Source of the DNA: Pseudomonas sp. ERMR1:02
GTDB lineage: Bacteria; Pseudomonadota; Gammaproteobacteria; Pseudomonadales; Pseudomonadaceae
Direction of reading: 5' to 3'
Length of the DNA: 64,000 bases
Assembly: GCF_002277815.1 (NCBI RefSeq)
Contig: NZ_NKJI01000004.1
Span: 248,001-312,000 of the forward strand
The position numbers and the translations under genes were made by a program. Of this stretch, positions 9,258 to 18,557 are shown piece by piece (position 1 is the stretch's first letter; the number at the start of each line of letters is the position of its first letter). The notes under the pieces are model-generated. The model did no database searches. It was not told the DNA's origin and saw only the letters and a program-made list of their open reading frames with translations.

Positions 9258-9737
9258 TCAATTCTTGAGCAGCAATGCGCCTTCGATCGGCACATAGCGG
9301 CTGGCAGCGCGGATCAGCGAGTTGGCGGTCAGGCCCGGCACGCCATAGGCCACCGCTTGCACACCGTGCTTGCTGATAATGCGTTCCAGCAGCATGTCGA
9401 AATCACCGTCGCCGGAAGCCAGTACCACTTCGTCGACATGGTCCGCCGCGTCCATGATGTCGAGGGTGATGCCCACGTCCCAGTCGCCCTTGGCTGAGCC
9501 ATCACTGCGCTGGATATACGGTTTGAGCTTCACGGTGAAACCGAGGTTGCGCAGGATCTGCTGGAACTGCTGTTGTTTGCTGTCGCCACGATCGATGGCG
9601 TAGGCGTAGGCCTCGACGATCTGCCCCTGCTTGCTGATTTCAGCCCACAGCGCGGCATAGTTGAAGTGGCAACCGTAAGCCTGACGCACGGTGTAATAGA
9701 GGTTCTGGACATCGGCGAACACTGCGATTTTTTTCAC
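9258..9737 (-). CDS. NYN/LabA-like domain protein (PIN-like RNase fold)
   Basis: This 159-residue protein starts KKIAVFADVQNLYYTV, the first acidic motif of NYN (PIN-like) domains. It continues with GDWDVGITLDIMDAADHVDEVVL and ASGDGDFDMLLERI, which carry the conserved acidic residues that bind metal in nucleases of this fold. A nuclease acting on RNA is the family expectation, but the target is unknown. It lies just upstream of the exonuclease gene on the same strand (22-base gap), so the two may be co-transcribed. Confidence 0.85.
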   Translation of the reverse strand: MKKIAVFADVQNLYYTVRQAYGCHFNYAALWAEISKQGQIVEAYAYAIDRGDSKQQQFQQILRNLGFTVKLKPYIQRSDGSAKGDWDVGITLDIMDAADHVDEVVLASGDGDFDMLLERIISKHGVQAVAYGVPGLTANSLIRAASRYVPIEGALLLKN

Positions 9738-9897
9738 CGGACACCTTCATTAGAGCGCTGACGCGCTGGCCTTTGGCGCGCAAGAGCGCAGGCAGAAACA
9801 GGCACCAGGCCCGAAAAGTCGCCCAGTATGCCAGCCTGAAGGAGGGTTCCGCGAATAATCGGCCGGAAGCGCCGCAGCGCTCCGGACGAATGGCGTA

Positions 9898-10700
9898 TCA
9901 GACGTAGGAGTCGTCGTCGCCGCCAAACAACGATGAGCTGTCATCGCTGTAGTCGGCGTCGGTAAAACCGCCCTGGTCCTTGCTATAGGAATCGTTACCG
10001 GCCATGCGCTGGTCGTCACCCCAGCCATTGTTGCCTTGGTCGTTGACCTGGGCTGGCTCTTCCTTGATGACTTCGACGATTTCTTGCGGTTGCTGATTGT
10101 GATGGAACAGGCTGCTGATGCCTTGGGCCAGCATCACGCCACCCGCCACGCCTGCCGCGGTTTTCAGCGCACCGCCGAGGAAGCTGCTGCCTGCCATCGG
10201 TGCCGCTTGTTGCGGTGCATAGCTCTGCTGAGGAAAGTTCTGTTGCGGCGCAGCACCAAAATTCTGCTGTGGTGGTTGCGAATTGAACGAGGACCGCCCC
10301 GGCTCACGCCAACCACCACCGTTCGACACCGGTGCGCTCTGGCTCGGGCGGGCTGCTGATCACGGGAACCGCCACCGAAAATGCTCGACAGGAAACCACC
10401 GCTGCTCTGTGCCGGAGCCGGAGCCGAAGCCGAAGCCGCTGTCTGCGCCCTGGCTTGCTGCAGGTCAGCCTGCAATTGCTGGATCTGCTGGGTCAGTTGT
10501 TTGTTCTGTTCATCGAGGCTCTTGATCGCCGCCTCTTGCACCAGAATCGCCTGGGTCATGAAATAACCTGCCGCAGGCTGGCGGGTCAGGTGTTCCTTGA
10601 TCCGCGCCTCGGCCTGGGCGTCGCGCGGGGCTGAGTTCGTTTCGGCCTGTTGCAGCCGGGAAAACAGTCCATCGATCAGGGTTTGTTCTTCGCTGTTCAT
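9898..10700 (-). pseudogene. DUF2076 family protein, one-base frameshift
   Basis: The N-terminal part (MNSEEQTLIDGLFSRLQQAE) carries the DUF2076 start and a Gln-rich coiled coil (NKQLTQQIQQLQADLQQ). The second part has a Gln/Pro-rich linker (PPQQNFGAAPQQNFPQQ), one hydrophobic segment (GGALKTAAGVAGGVMLAQGI) and an acidic Asp/Ser tail (DDSSSLFGGDDDSYV). They are in two frames; one base is missing near 10328-10336. Restored, the protein is 267 residues. The family is often described as periplasmic ligand-binding or sensor-like, but function is not known. Confidence 0.85.
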
Positions 10701-10878
10701 GGCGACCTCGTAGATTGCCGGGGAAATCGTTGTCCTTTTCCACTAAGGATAAGGTGCTCGACCTTAATGGAGGCTGAAACAAGATGTTTCAATGACCTTT
10801 ACCGAACGTTTACGTTTGCTTGTGGCGGTACATCATCGGTTACAGTGTGTGACTGCATATGACCAGCGATACCGACTG

Positions 10879-11553
10879 ATGAATCCGTTAGATGTACTGC
10901 GTGACTCCCTGTATTTCTTCAAGCGCAATCTGGGCCAGATCGTGCAGCTTTGCCTGCCGCTGGTGATCATCGAAGCCCTGTTGCAACAAGTAGTCGACCA
11001 CTCAACCGAGCCGGACAGTTTCCCCGGAGTCAGCGTGATCGTCGGTCTGCTGGTTTATCCACTGTACACCGCCGCGCTGATTCTGTTCCTCGATGCCCGC
11101 AGCCGTGGCGAATCGCCACGCAACCGTGATCTGCTGTCGAGATCCGCTTACCTGTGGCCGCGCTTCGCCCTGCTGACCGCCCTCAATACCCTGCTGATCT
11201 TGCTCGGCTTGTCGCTGTACTTCCTGCCGGGTATCTATCTGATGGTGACCCTGGCGTTTGGTGAGTACCTGCTGGTGCTGCGTGGCCTGGCGCCGCTGGC
11301 GGCGATGAAGGAAAGCCTGCGCCTGACTCGCGGACATTTCATGCGCATCCTGGTGTGCATTCTGTGCGTGATGGGGCCGTTGTGGCTGCTCAAGGGTGTA
11401 ACGCTGGCAGCGTATCCCGAGCCGCAGAACCCGGTAATCTCGCTGCTGATCGACAGCGCCCACAGCTTCCTGCAACTGTTTACCAGCGTGGTGCTGTTTC
11501 GCCTGTTCATGCTGATCAGCGAAGTACCGGAAAAAATCGACAAACCACTCTGA
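10879..11553 (+). CDS. YciC family inner-membrane protein
   Basis: This 224-residue protein begins MNPLDVLRDSLYFFKRNLGQIVQLCLP and has about six hydrophobic helices, as in the YciC/UPF0259 family. The start at 10879 is preferred because an upstream frame adds 29 unrelated residues. The role of the family is not established. An EEP-domain gene follows 65 bases downstream on the same strand and may be co-transcribed. Confidence 0.85.
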   Translation: MNPLDVLRDSLYFFKRNLGQIVQLCLPLVIIEALLQQVVDHSTEPDSFPGVSVIVGLLVYPLYTAALILFLDARSRGESPRNRDLLSRSAYLWPRFALLTALNTLLILLGLSLYFLPGIYLMVTLAFGEYLLVLRGLAPLAAMKESLRLTRGHFMRILVCILCVMGPLWLLKGVTLAAYPEPQNPVISLLIDSAHSFLQLFTSVVLFRLFMLISEVPEKIDKPL

Positions 11554-11618
11554 CCTTGGGCGACCGCCCGTCACTCGGGTATGCTCGGGTCAACTTCCGT
11601 AACGCGATAAGCCGAGCC

Positions 11619-12698
11619 ATGACCCGACTGCTGCGCTACACCTTGCTGGGAATGTTGATCGTGATCGGTCTGACCGGCGCGACGATCTACAGCCTGACCT
11701 GGCGCCCCGCCGCCCGTGAAGTGCTGCCAGTCAGTTGCAGTACCCGAGCGCCGACCCTGGCTCCCGGCCAAGCGCTGAAAGTCATGACCTGGAACGTCCA
11801 GTACCTGGCGGGCAAGCGCTATGTGTTCTGGAATGACCTGGCTTCCGGCACCGACGAATCCCCGACCCACGAAGACATGGCCTTCAGCCTCGATGAAGTG
11901 GCGCGGGTGATTCGCGACGAGCAACCGGACATCGTGCTGTTGCAGGAACTCGATGACGGCGCCAAGGCCAGCGATTACCAGAACCAGCTCAAACTACTTC
12001 AGGAACGGGTCGCTGATCTGTATCCGTGCAGTGTCTTCGCCTTCGACTGGAAGGCTGACTTTGTCCCTGATCGGCATATCTTCGGCAGCGTTGGCCGGCA
12101 ACTCGCAATCTTGAGCCGCTTTGAGATCGAACATGCCCAGCGCCTGCAATTGCCGGTCGCGCCGGCCAACCTGATCAGCCGCCAGTTCCAGCCTAAAAAC
12201 GCCTTGCTGGTCGCCTATCTGCCGTTGAGCGACAGCGGCCAGATTGCGGTGCTCAACACCCATCTGGACCGCGTGACGCAACCCGACGAGTCGCTGCAAA
12301 TGCAGATCTCGGCCGTGGCCAAGGTCCTCGACAAATTCGAAAGCCGCGGTACGCCGTGGCTGATCGGCGGCGATTTCAATCTGTTGCCGCTGGGGCAATA
12401 CCAGCGTCTGCCCAGCGAGCAACGCACGCCCTACTCCGCCGACAGCGCACTGCATGTGCTGTGGGACAAGTACCCGATGATCCCCACCAACAACGAAGCC
12501 AGCGGCATCGATCGCGCCCGCTGGCTGACCCACTACCCGAACGACCAGGGCCTGAACGGCCCGGACCGCACTGTCGATTACCTGTTTTACAGCCCGCGCA
12601 TCAAACGGGTCGAGGCAATGGTCAGGCAGGACGATACGTTGCGCATCTCCGATCATTTGCCGGTGATTGCGCGGTTTCTCCTACCCGCCACCCCTTGA
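11619..12698 (+). CDS. endonuclease/exonuclease/phosphatase (EEP) family protein
   Basis: An N-terminal membrane anchor (LLRYTLLGMLIVIGLTGATIY) is followed by the EEP fold. Motifs are MTWNVQYLAG (Asn metal contact), LLQELDDG (Glu), NTHLDRVTQ, GGDFNLLPLG (catalytic Asp/Asn) and ISDHLPVIARF (Asp/His). The domain binds Mg and cleaves phosphodiesters or phosphate esters; DNA, phospholipid or another substrate cannot be separated here. The active domain probably faces the periplasm. Length is 359 residues from the ATG at 11619. Confidence 0.88.
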   Translation: MTRLLRYTLLGMLIVIGLTGATIYSLTWRPAAREVLPVSCSTRAPTLAPGQALKVMTWNVQYLAGKRYVFWNDLASGTDESPTHEDMAFSLDEVARVIRDEQPDIVLLQELDDGAKASDYQNQLKLLQERVADLYPCSVFAFDWKADFVPDRHIFGSVGRQLAILSRFEIEHAQRLQLPVAPANLISRQFQPKNALLVAYLPLSDSGQIAVLNTHLDRVTQPDESLQMQISAVAKVLDKFESRGTPWLIGGDFNLLPLGQYQRLPSEQRTPYSADSALHVLWDKYPMIPTNNEASGIDRARWLTHYPNDQGLNGPDRTVDYLFYSPRIKRVEAMVRQDDTLRISDHLPVIARFLLPATP

Positions 12699-12710
12699 CG
12701 ACCCATCTCC

Positions 12711-12810
12711 TGTAGGAGCGAGCTTGCTCGCGATGGACGTCAACGATTACGCGGGAAATCAGATACCCAGCGGCGCCCTCTGGTTTTTCGCGAGCAGGCT
12801 CGCTCCTACA
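12711..12810. repeat. REPIN, family C
   Basis: Inverted arms TGTAGGAGCGAGCTTGCTCG (12711-12734) and TCGCGAGCAGGCTCGCTCCT plus ACA (12788-12810) enclose a loop that begins ATGGACGTCAACGATTACGC, a sequence shared with other family C copies. It lies between convergent genes. Confidence 0.88.
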
Positions 12811-12819
12811 GAAGAGCGG

Positions 12820-13245
12820 TTAATTCATCTTCCAATCATCCGGAATGACCGCGATCACGTCGATTTCCATCAGCCATTGAGGCTGGCCGAGCCCGGATAT
12901 CACCAGTCCCGTCGAAATCGGGAAAACGCCCTTCAACCACTTGCCCACAACCTGGTAAACCGGTTCGCGATAACGTGGATCGATGATGTAAGTCGTGGTT
13001 TTGACGATATGGGAAAGATCGCTGCCAGCCTCTTCCAGAAGCTGTTTGACGTTTTTCATCGCCTGTTCGGCCTGTGCACCCGGATCGCCAAGTCCCACGA
13101 GGTTACCGTCAAAATCAGTGCCGATCTGGCCCCGTACATAAACCGTGTTGCCAGCCCGTACGGCTTGGCAAAGATCATTATCCAGAGACTGGTTGGGATA
13201 GGTGTCTTTGGTATTGAACATGCGAATTCGAGTGTGAGTAGGCAT
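12820..13245 (-). CDS. Rid-family (YjgF/YER057c/UK114) protein lacking the RidA arginine
   Basis: This 141-residue protein has the Rid fold signatures VRAGNTVYVRGQIGTDFDGN, LGDPGAQAEQAMKNVKQLLEEAG and IVKTTTYIIDPRYREPVY. In canonical RidA an Arg before the last strand (PxRSxVxVxxLP) binds the carboxylate of the imine substrate. Here the matching stretch is FPISTGLVISGLGQPQWLMEIDVIAV, with Ser in that place. Members without this Arg fall in the Rid4-Rid7-type groups, whose chemistry is poorly known. It is the last gene after the flavin monooxygenase (73-base gap), so the two are probably co-transcribed and act in one pathway. The start at 13245 gives MPTHTRIRMF. Confidence 0.88.
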   Translation of the reverse strand: MPTHTRIRMFNTKDTYPNQSLDNDLCQAVRAGNTVYVRGQIGTDFDGNLVGLGDPGAQAEQAMKNVKQLLEEAGSDLSHIVKTTTYIIDPRYREPVYQVVGKWLKGVFPISTGLVISGLGQPQWLMEIDVIAVIPDDWKMN

Positions 13246-13318
13246 CAACTGACTCCCCTGAAACCTGATTTGTGTTTTGGGTCGGGAATGGCCACAAGAC
13301 CATTCCTTCGATCGATTC

Positions 13319-14583
13319 TTAGCGCTGCGACGGTGCTCGGTATTCAAGGTACTGGCGCTGAGTGGCAATGTGGCCTGCGACATGTTTGGCGTCGTGCCAG
13401 ACGCCCCAGATAAAGCTAGAGCCGCGACGCGACAGCCACGGCAGACCCACGAAGTAAACACCTGGCTCGCTCGATACACCGCGCTGATGACGCGGCTTGC
13501 CCTTGTCGTCAAACGCGTCGACCTGCAGCCAGTTGTAATCGACGGCGTAGCCGGTTGCCCAAATGATCGAGGTGATGCCCGCCTCGGCAAGATCAAGCTC
13601 CAGGATCGGACGGGTGATGCAATCAGGGTCGGGAAGCATAAACCGGGCTTCGGGCTCTTCTGGCAGGTCAATACCGTTGCGCGTTACGTAGGCATCCGCT
13701 GCATCCAGCAGAGACAGATAGTTTTCGTCTCCGGCAGCGACGTTTTGCGCCAGATCCTGCTGGAAAGTCACCACGCCGTCGCTGAAGGATTTAGTCAGCC
13801 CCACCAGCGTGACACCTTGCTTGGCCAGCGCCCGAAAATCGACGGTATTGCCGCCACGCGCACCGCTTACCGCGATGGTGACGTGCTCACGACCTGGCTG
13901 CATGACTTCAGCATCCCAAAGCCCCAGAACCCCAGCCACCAGCAGAAGTCACGGTTGCGATAGGCGCGAGGTGGACGGTCATGCTGGCCGACAGACAGAT
14001 AGACCTGTTTACCGGCGCGCTGTAATTCATCAGCGATCTGCACACCGGAAGAGCCTGCACCCACCACCAGCACGCCGCCCTCGGGCAGTTGCTGCGGGTT
14101 GAAATACTGAGCCGAATGAATTTGCGTGATCCGCTCGTCTTTTGGAGCAATCGGCGGAATGACCGGGCGCTGGAACGGGCCGGTCGCCGCCACCACGCGA
14201 TTGGCCTCGATCACGCCTTCGGAGGTTTCGATGGTGAAGCCTGGGCGATCGGCGTTGCGTATCACTTTCTTGACTTCGACACCGGTGCGAATCGGCGCTT
14301 CGAATTTCTCGGCATAGGCTTCGAAATAAGCCGCTACGCGATCTTTTGAAGCGAAGGCATCGGGTTCAAGGTCTTCGAAGGCCAGGCCGGGAAAACGGTC
14401 ATGCCAGACCGGACCGTTGGCAACCAGCGAATCCCAGCGCCCGGTGCGCCACGCTTCAGCAATGCGGTTACGCTCCAGAACGAGGTGGGGAACACCCAGT
14501 TTGCTCAAGTGCTCACTCATGGCGACGCCAGCCTGGCCGGCCCCGACAACAAGCGTATCTACTTCGATCTTGTTAACAGTCAT
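13319..14583 (-). pseudogene. flavin-containing monooxygenase (FAD/NADPH), one-base frameshift
   Basis: The protein has an N-terminal FAD site (TLVVGAGQAGVAMSEHL), the trailing block WRTGRWDSLVANGPVWHDRFPG, an NADPH site (GVLVVGAGSSGVQIADEL), and a late IWATGYAVDYNWLQ plus GVYFVGLPWL, as in class B monooxygenases of the CzcO/FMO type. One G is missing in a run near 13930-13934, moving from RDFCWWLG to VLGLWDAEVM. Restored length is 421 residues. It probably hydroxylates an amine or another nucleophilic substrate. It is adjacent to the Rid gene and downstream of an A+T-rich control region. Confidence 0.87.
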
Positions 14584-14783
14584 GCTTGTGCCCTTCTTGA
14601 TCGCGACAGATCAGCTGCTTTAATTAATAAGTTCCGCTGTTATGAGTTTGTTCGCGGAATACTTATATTTTGTTCAATAAGTGCGAATAGCGAAAATATG
14701 ATTTTTGTAGTTGTTGCTTATGAAAAAACTACTTAGCCGTCACGCTCATGTTCGTTTTAATTGTTATGTATTAACGCATCAAC
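14584..14783 (-). promoter_or_regulatory. A+T-rich control region of the monooxygenase-Rid genes with inverted repeat
   Basis: The stretch upstream of the monooxygenase ATG is far richer in A+T than the surrounding genes. An inverted repeat, ATAAGTTCCGC (14627-14637) and GCGGAATACTTAT (14654-14666), lies 44-83 bases before the ATG. This is where a regulator such as the nearby LysR protein could bind. No confident -35/-10 pair is assigned. The remainder up to 14892 is a REPIN. Confidence 0.4.
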
Positions 14784-14883
14784 TGTAGGAGCGAGCCTGC
14801 TCGCGATGGTCGTTAACGATTACGCGACAAGCCTGACACCCCGCGACGCAATCAGGTTCTTCGCGAGCAGGCTCGCTCCTACA
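14784..14883. repeat. REPIN, family C
   Basis: Arms TGTAGGAGCGAGCCTGCTCG (from 14784) and TCGCGAGCAGGCTCGCTCCT (from 14861) are inverted. The loop begins ATGGTCGTTAACGATTACGC, shared with other family C copies. Confidence 0.88.
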
Positions 14884-14892
14884 TTGAATAAC

Positions 14893-15947
14893 TTAGCGTG
14901 CCGCCCAAGCGTTGAAGCGTTCCTCCAGCTCTTCGCCGTGATCGACCCAGAATGTGGCATCTACCAGCTGACCTTCAGCCAGATTGGCTTGAGCTGTGGG
15001 GAGCTGGGCTAGCGTGTCGGCCGGGAGCTGCGCCAGCACATCCTTGCGAATCGGGCCGTAGGGGATCTGGGTGGAGAAGGACTTCTGGCCGCTCGCCTGA
15101 CTGGCAAAAACGATGAAGCGCTCAGCAAGCGCCTTGTTCGGACTGCCGCGAACAATGGCCCAGTGATCAGGATCGTAAAGGTGGCCGTTCCATGAGATCG
15201 CCAGTTTCGAGCCTTCTTTTTGCGCGACAGCAATACGGCCGTTGTAGGCTGCCGACATGACTACGTCGCCTGCCGTGAGCCATTGAGGGGCTGGGCACCG
15301 GCTTCCCACCATTGGATCGAGGGCTTGATCTGGTCAAGCTTGTGGAACGCCCGATCCACGCCCTCCTTGGTACCCAGGACTTTATAAAGGTCTGCCTGTT
15401 TAACGCCATCGGCGAGCAGGGCAACTTCCAGCGTGTACTTGGCGCCTTTGCGCAGGCCTCGCTTGCCCGGATACTGCTGCAGATTCCACATGTCCGCCCA
15501 GGATGTTGGAGCCGCGGTGACTTTGCTCGAGTTGTAGGCAAGCACCATTGACCACACGTAACTGGCCACACCGCACTCGCTGACAGCCCCAGGCAAGTAG
15601 TTACCGGCTTCACCGATCAGTGCCGGATCGAGCCGCTCGAACAACCCCTCTTCACATCCTCGCAAGAGCTCGGGACTTTCAACTTCGACAACATCCCAGC
15701 TGACCTGGCCAACATCAACCATGGCTTTCACTTTAGAAAGTTCGCCACTGTATTCACCGACCACCACTTTACCGGCACCGCTTTTTTCAAAAGGTTTGAA
15801 ATAAGCACCCTCTTGCGCTGCTTTTGTCGCGCCACCGAATGAAATAACAGTAAGACTTTCTGCGTGCGCGACGACCGGCACCGTGCATACAAGTAACGCA
15901 GCTAACCCAGCGACCGATTTCACGCTTGAAGACGAATACTTGAACAT
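14893..15947 (-). pseudogene. periplasmic substrate-binding protein of an ABC transporter (PotD-like), one-base frameshift
   Basis: A signal peptide (SVKSVAGLAALLVCTVPVVAHA) precedes the mature start ESLTVISFGGATKAAQEG. The protein is of the family-1 solute-binding type used for polyamines and other cationic or amino-acid-like ligands. One C is missing in a run at about 15287-15290, between WWEAGAQP and PQWLTAGDVVMSAAYNGRIA. Restored length is 351 residues. GAGGGAGA precedes the ATG. No permease or ATPase gene lies in the window, so its partners must be elsewhere. It is divergent from a LysR gene that probably controls it. Confidence 0.86.
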
Positions 15948-16323
15948 AGAATCTCCCTCACTTTTTAGTTGTGATTAGTTACTGAGGCAGTCACGACCAC
16001 GCGGCCGTAAATGCGCGAATGACAATCCGCGCAAGGACATCTTGTTGTTTTAATTCGCACCCTCTTCAAGTGCGCGGCCAAAGGTCGAACACGCTACGCT
16101 TCCCTTCTCGACCGCCAGGGTGGCCAGGTCGTTTTCGGAGGATGTAGAGATAGTGCGTCAAGCGAGCTCAGAGGAAAATTATTAAAAATATGCTCGGGGT
16201 ATAAGAAAAAACTGGGCTAACGCTTAACCAGCTCAGAACCGTCATAAGGTAAGGTTCAGTCAAGATTCGTGCGACATGGGCCATTCAGGCCTTCACCACG
16301 AACAAGAGCAGAAAGAGGTGCAT
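15948..16323. promoter_or_regulatory. divergent control region between binding protein and LysR regulator
   Basis: These 376 bases hold no gene. The part nearest the LysR gene is A+T-rich. A quasi-palindrome, TGGGCTAACGCTTAACCA (16213-16230, core TAA-CGC-TTA), is a candidate LysR-type site. I could not place a convincing promoter for either gene, and the rest shows nothing recognisable. Confidence 0.35.
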
Positions 16324-17238
16324 GTGGCTTCCTATACCTTGCGGCAACTCAAGTACTTCGTCACAACGGTGGAAGCCGGCAGCGTGGCAGAAGCTTCGAG
16401 ACAGCTCTATATCGCGCAGCCATCGGTTTCAACGGCGATCAAAAGTCTGGAGGAGTCCTTCAACGTCCAGCTGTTTATCCGCCACCACGCCCAGGGCGTT
16501 TCCCTGACGCCCACCGGCACGCGGTTCTACCACAAGGCGCAAGAGCTACTGCGCATGGCCAGGGAGTTTGAACAGAACGCTTTGGCGGACAACGATACGG
16601 TGTCCGGACAAATCGACATCGGCTGCTTCGAGACAGTAGCCCCGCTGTACTTGCCACAGCTCATCGCAGACTTTCGCAAGCTCTACCCTGGCGTCGACAT
16701 CCGCATTCGCGACGGCGAGCAGCAGGAGCTGGTTCAAGGCTTGACCGCAGGCACTTTCGACGTTGTCTTCCTCTACGATCACGGGCTTGATGGCACCATA
16801 CAAACCACCCCGCTGATGCCGCCGCAAAAGCCCTACATCCTGCTGCCTGAGGGCCATCGCTTCGCAGACCAGAAAGAGGTATCGCTTAGGGATTTGTGCA
16901 GCGAGCCAATGATCCTGCTCGATGTGCAACCGAGCAGAACCTACTTTGTCAGCCTGTTCCACGAACTGGAGTTGACGCCGAACATCGTGTTCAGCTCGCC
17001 TTCGATCGAGATGGTGCGTGGCATGGTGGGCCAGGGATTCGGATTTTCTATCCTCGTGACCCGCCCGCATTCGGAGTGCACTTACGATGGGAAAAAAGTG
17101 GTAACCGTCGATATAAAAGAACCGGTATCAACGTCCGGCCTGGCTTCCGCTCACCTCAAACGCAGTCAGCTGACCAAGCCTGCGCAATTGTTCGTGGATT
17201 TTTGCCGCGAGCAGTTGAGCCAAAATGCTGAACACTAA
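16324..17238 (+). CDS. LysR-family transcriptional regulator
   Basis: This 304-residue protein starts with a winged helix (MASYTLRQLKYFVTTVEAGS; VAEASRQLYIAQPSVSTAIK; SLEESFNVQLFIRH) followed by the linker helix and a two-lobed inducer domain. The GTG at 16324 is preferred because AGAGG precedes it and it leaves the standard short N-terminus; an ATG 48 bases upstream would add a Glu/His-rich tail. It is divergent from the substrate-binding protein and sits in the middle of the Rid, monooxygenase and ArgE genes, so it is the probable local regulator. The inducer is unknown. Confidence 0.92.
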   Translation: MASYTLRQLKYFVTTVEAGSVAEASRQLYIAQPSVSTAIKSLEESFNVQLFIRHHAQGVSLTPTGTRFYHKAQELLRMAREFEQNALADNDTVSGQIDIGCFETVAPLYLPQLIADFRKLYPGVDIRIRDGEQQELVQGLTAGTFDVVFLYDHGLDGTIQTTPLMPPQKPYILLPEGHRFADQKEVSLRDLCSEPMILLDVQPSRTYFVSLFHELELTPNIVFSSPSIEMVRGMVGQGFGFSILVTRPHSECTYDGKKVVTVDIKEPVSTSGLASAHLKRSQLTKPAQLFVDFCREQLSQNAEH

Positions 17239-17246
17239 AATGCTTC

Positions 17247-17346
17247 TGTGGGAGCGAGCCTGCTCGCGATGGTCGTCAACGATAACGCTCCCTATCTGAA
17301 TGAACGCGTTGACCGGACGTTTTTCGCGAGCAGGCTCGCTCCTACA
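17247..17346. repeat. REPIN, family C
   Basis: Arms TGTGGGAGCGAGCCTGCTCG (from 17247) and TCGCGAGCAGGCTCGCTCCT (from 17324) are inverted. The loop begins ATGGTCGTCAACGATAACGC. It lies between the convergent LysR and ArgE genes. Confidence 0.88.
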
Positions 17347-17394
17347 TATGGATCGCAACCAGCCCGGCTACCGGTGACGTTTGACAGAGCGTTG

Positions 17395-18557
17395 TTACTC
17401 AGCGGCACACAGATAGTCGGCCAATCGAATCAGCATCGCATCACAGCCGCTCAACTGATCCAGCGCGATGAACTCATCTGGCTTGTGCCCTTGATCCATG
17501 CTGCCAGGACCACAGACAACCGTCGGTATGCCAGCTTGGTCAAACAGCCCGCCCTCGGTGCCGAACGCCACTGTTCCGAACTCTGATGAGTTACTCAACA
17601 GCGCAAGCAGTCGCGCCGCCTCGCTCTCAGGCGAAGTTGCCAAACCGGGATAAGCGCTCAGTGGACGTAGACGGATGTCCGTGTGCGGTTGCACCGCCCG
17701 CATCTTTGGCAATACCTGTTCCTGAGCGAATACCTGAAGCTGATCAGCCACCTCCTGCGCATCGAAGTTCGGCAGCGCCCTGACCTCGAAATCGAACTCA
17801 CATTCAGCGGGCACGATATTCAGCGCCCTGCCACCTTTGATGACACCCGTTTGCACCGTGGAATACGGAGGATCAAAACGCTCGTCATGGTGATCAGGAT
17901 GCGCAAGCTCGGCACCGATTGCGCCCAGCCGGCCAATCAGTTGCGCGGCATATTCGATCGCGTTTACCCCATAAGGCGCATAGGCGGAATGGCAAGCGGC
18001 ACCGCGCACCTCGCAACGCATCGCCAATTTGCCTTTGTGTCCAAGCACAGGCTTGAGCTCGGTCGGCTCACCAATCAAACAGAGCCTGGGTTTGTGTGGC
18101 CGCTTCTGCAACTCGGCGAGCATCGGCCTTACGCCCAGACACCCCACTTCTTCATCGTAAGAAAATGCCAGGTGCACCGGAGCAAGAAGCGCACGCCGCA
18201 CAAAGACAGGGACCGCTGCGAGCACCGAGGCGATAAACCCTTTCATGTCCGCGGTACCACGACCGTAAAGTCGCCCATCCCTTTCAGTCAGACAGAACGG
18301 ATCAACCGTCCAGGCCTGACCATCAACCGGCACGACATCGGTGTGACCAGAGAGCACCACTCCGCCTGACTTGGGGGGCCAATGGTCGCGAACAGATTGG
18401 CCTTGGTGCCTTCTTCGCTATAGAAGAGCTCACTCTGAACGCCATGCCCGGCCAGGTACGCCTCGATGAAGCGAATCAGTTCGAGGTTAGAGTCGCGACT
18501 GACAGTGGCGAAGGCTACAAGACGCTCCAGAAGGTCGCGGCTGGACGCGTTACTCAT
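17395..18557 (-). pseudogene. argE: ArgE-like acetylornithine deacetylase / M20 amidohydrolase, one-base frameshift
   Basis: The M20 metallopeptidase motifs are present: SGHTDVVPVDG (metal His/Asp), GRGTADMKGF (bridging Asp) and FSYDEEVGCLGV (catalytic Glu-Glu). A dimerisation lid and the late GPGSMDQGHKPDEFI follow. The frame breaks near 18363-18367, between FATIGPPSQ and GGVVLSGH; restoring one base gives 387 residues, the ArgE length. Because it overlaps the DUF1028 gene and lies in a catabolic-looking island, it may deacylate an N-acyl amino acid other than acetylornithine. The symbol reflects family only. Confidence 0.82.

Noticed and set aside
14893..15947. A full ABC transporter operon
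   Set aside because: Only the binding protein is present; no permease or ATPase frame exists in the window on either strand.
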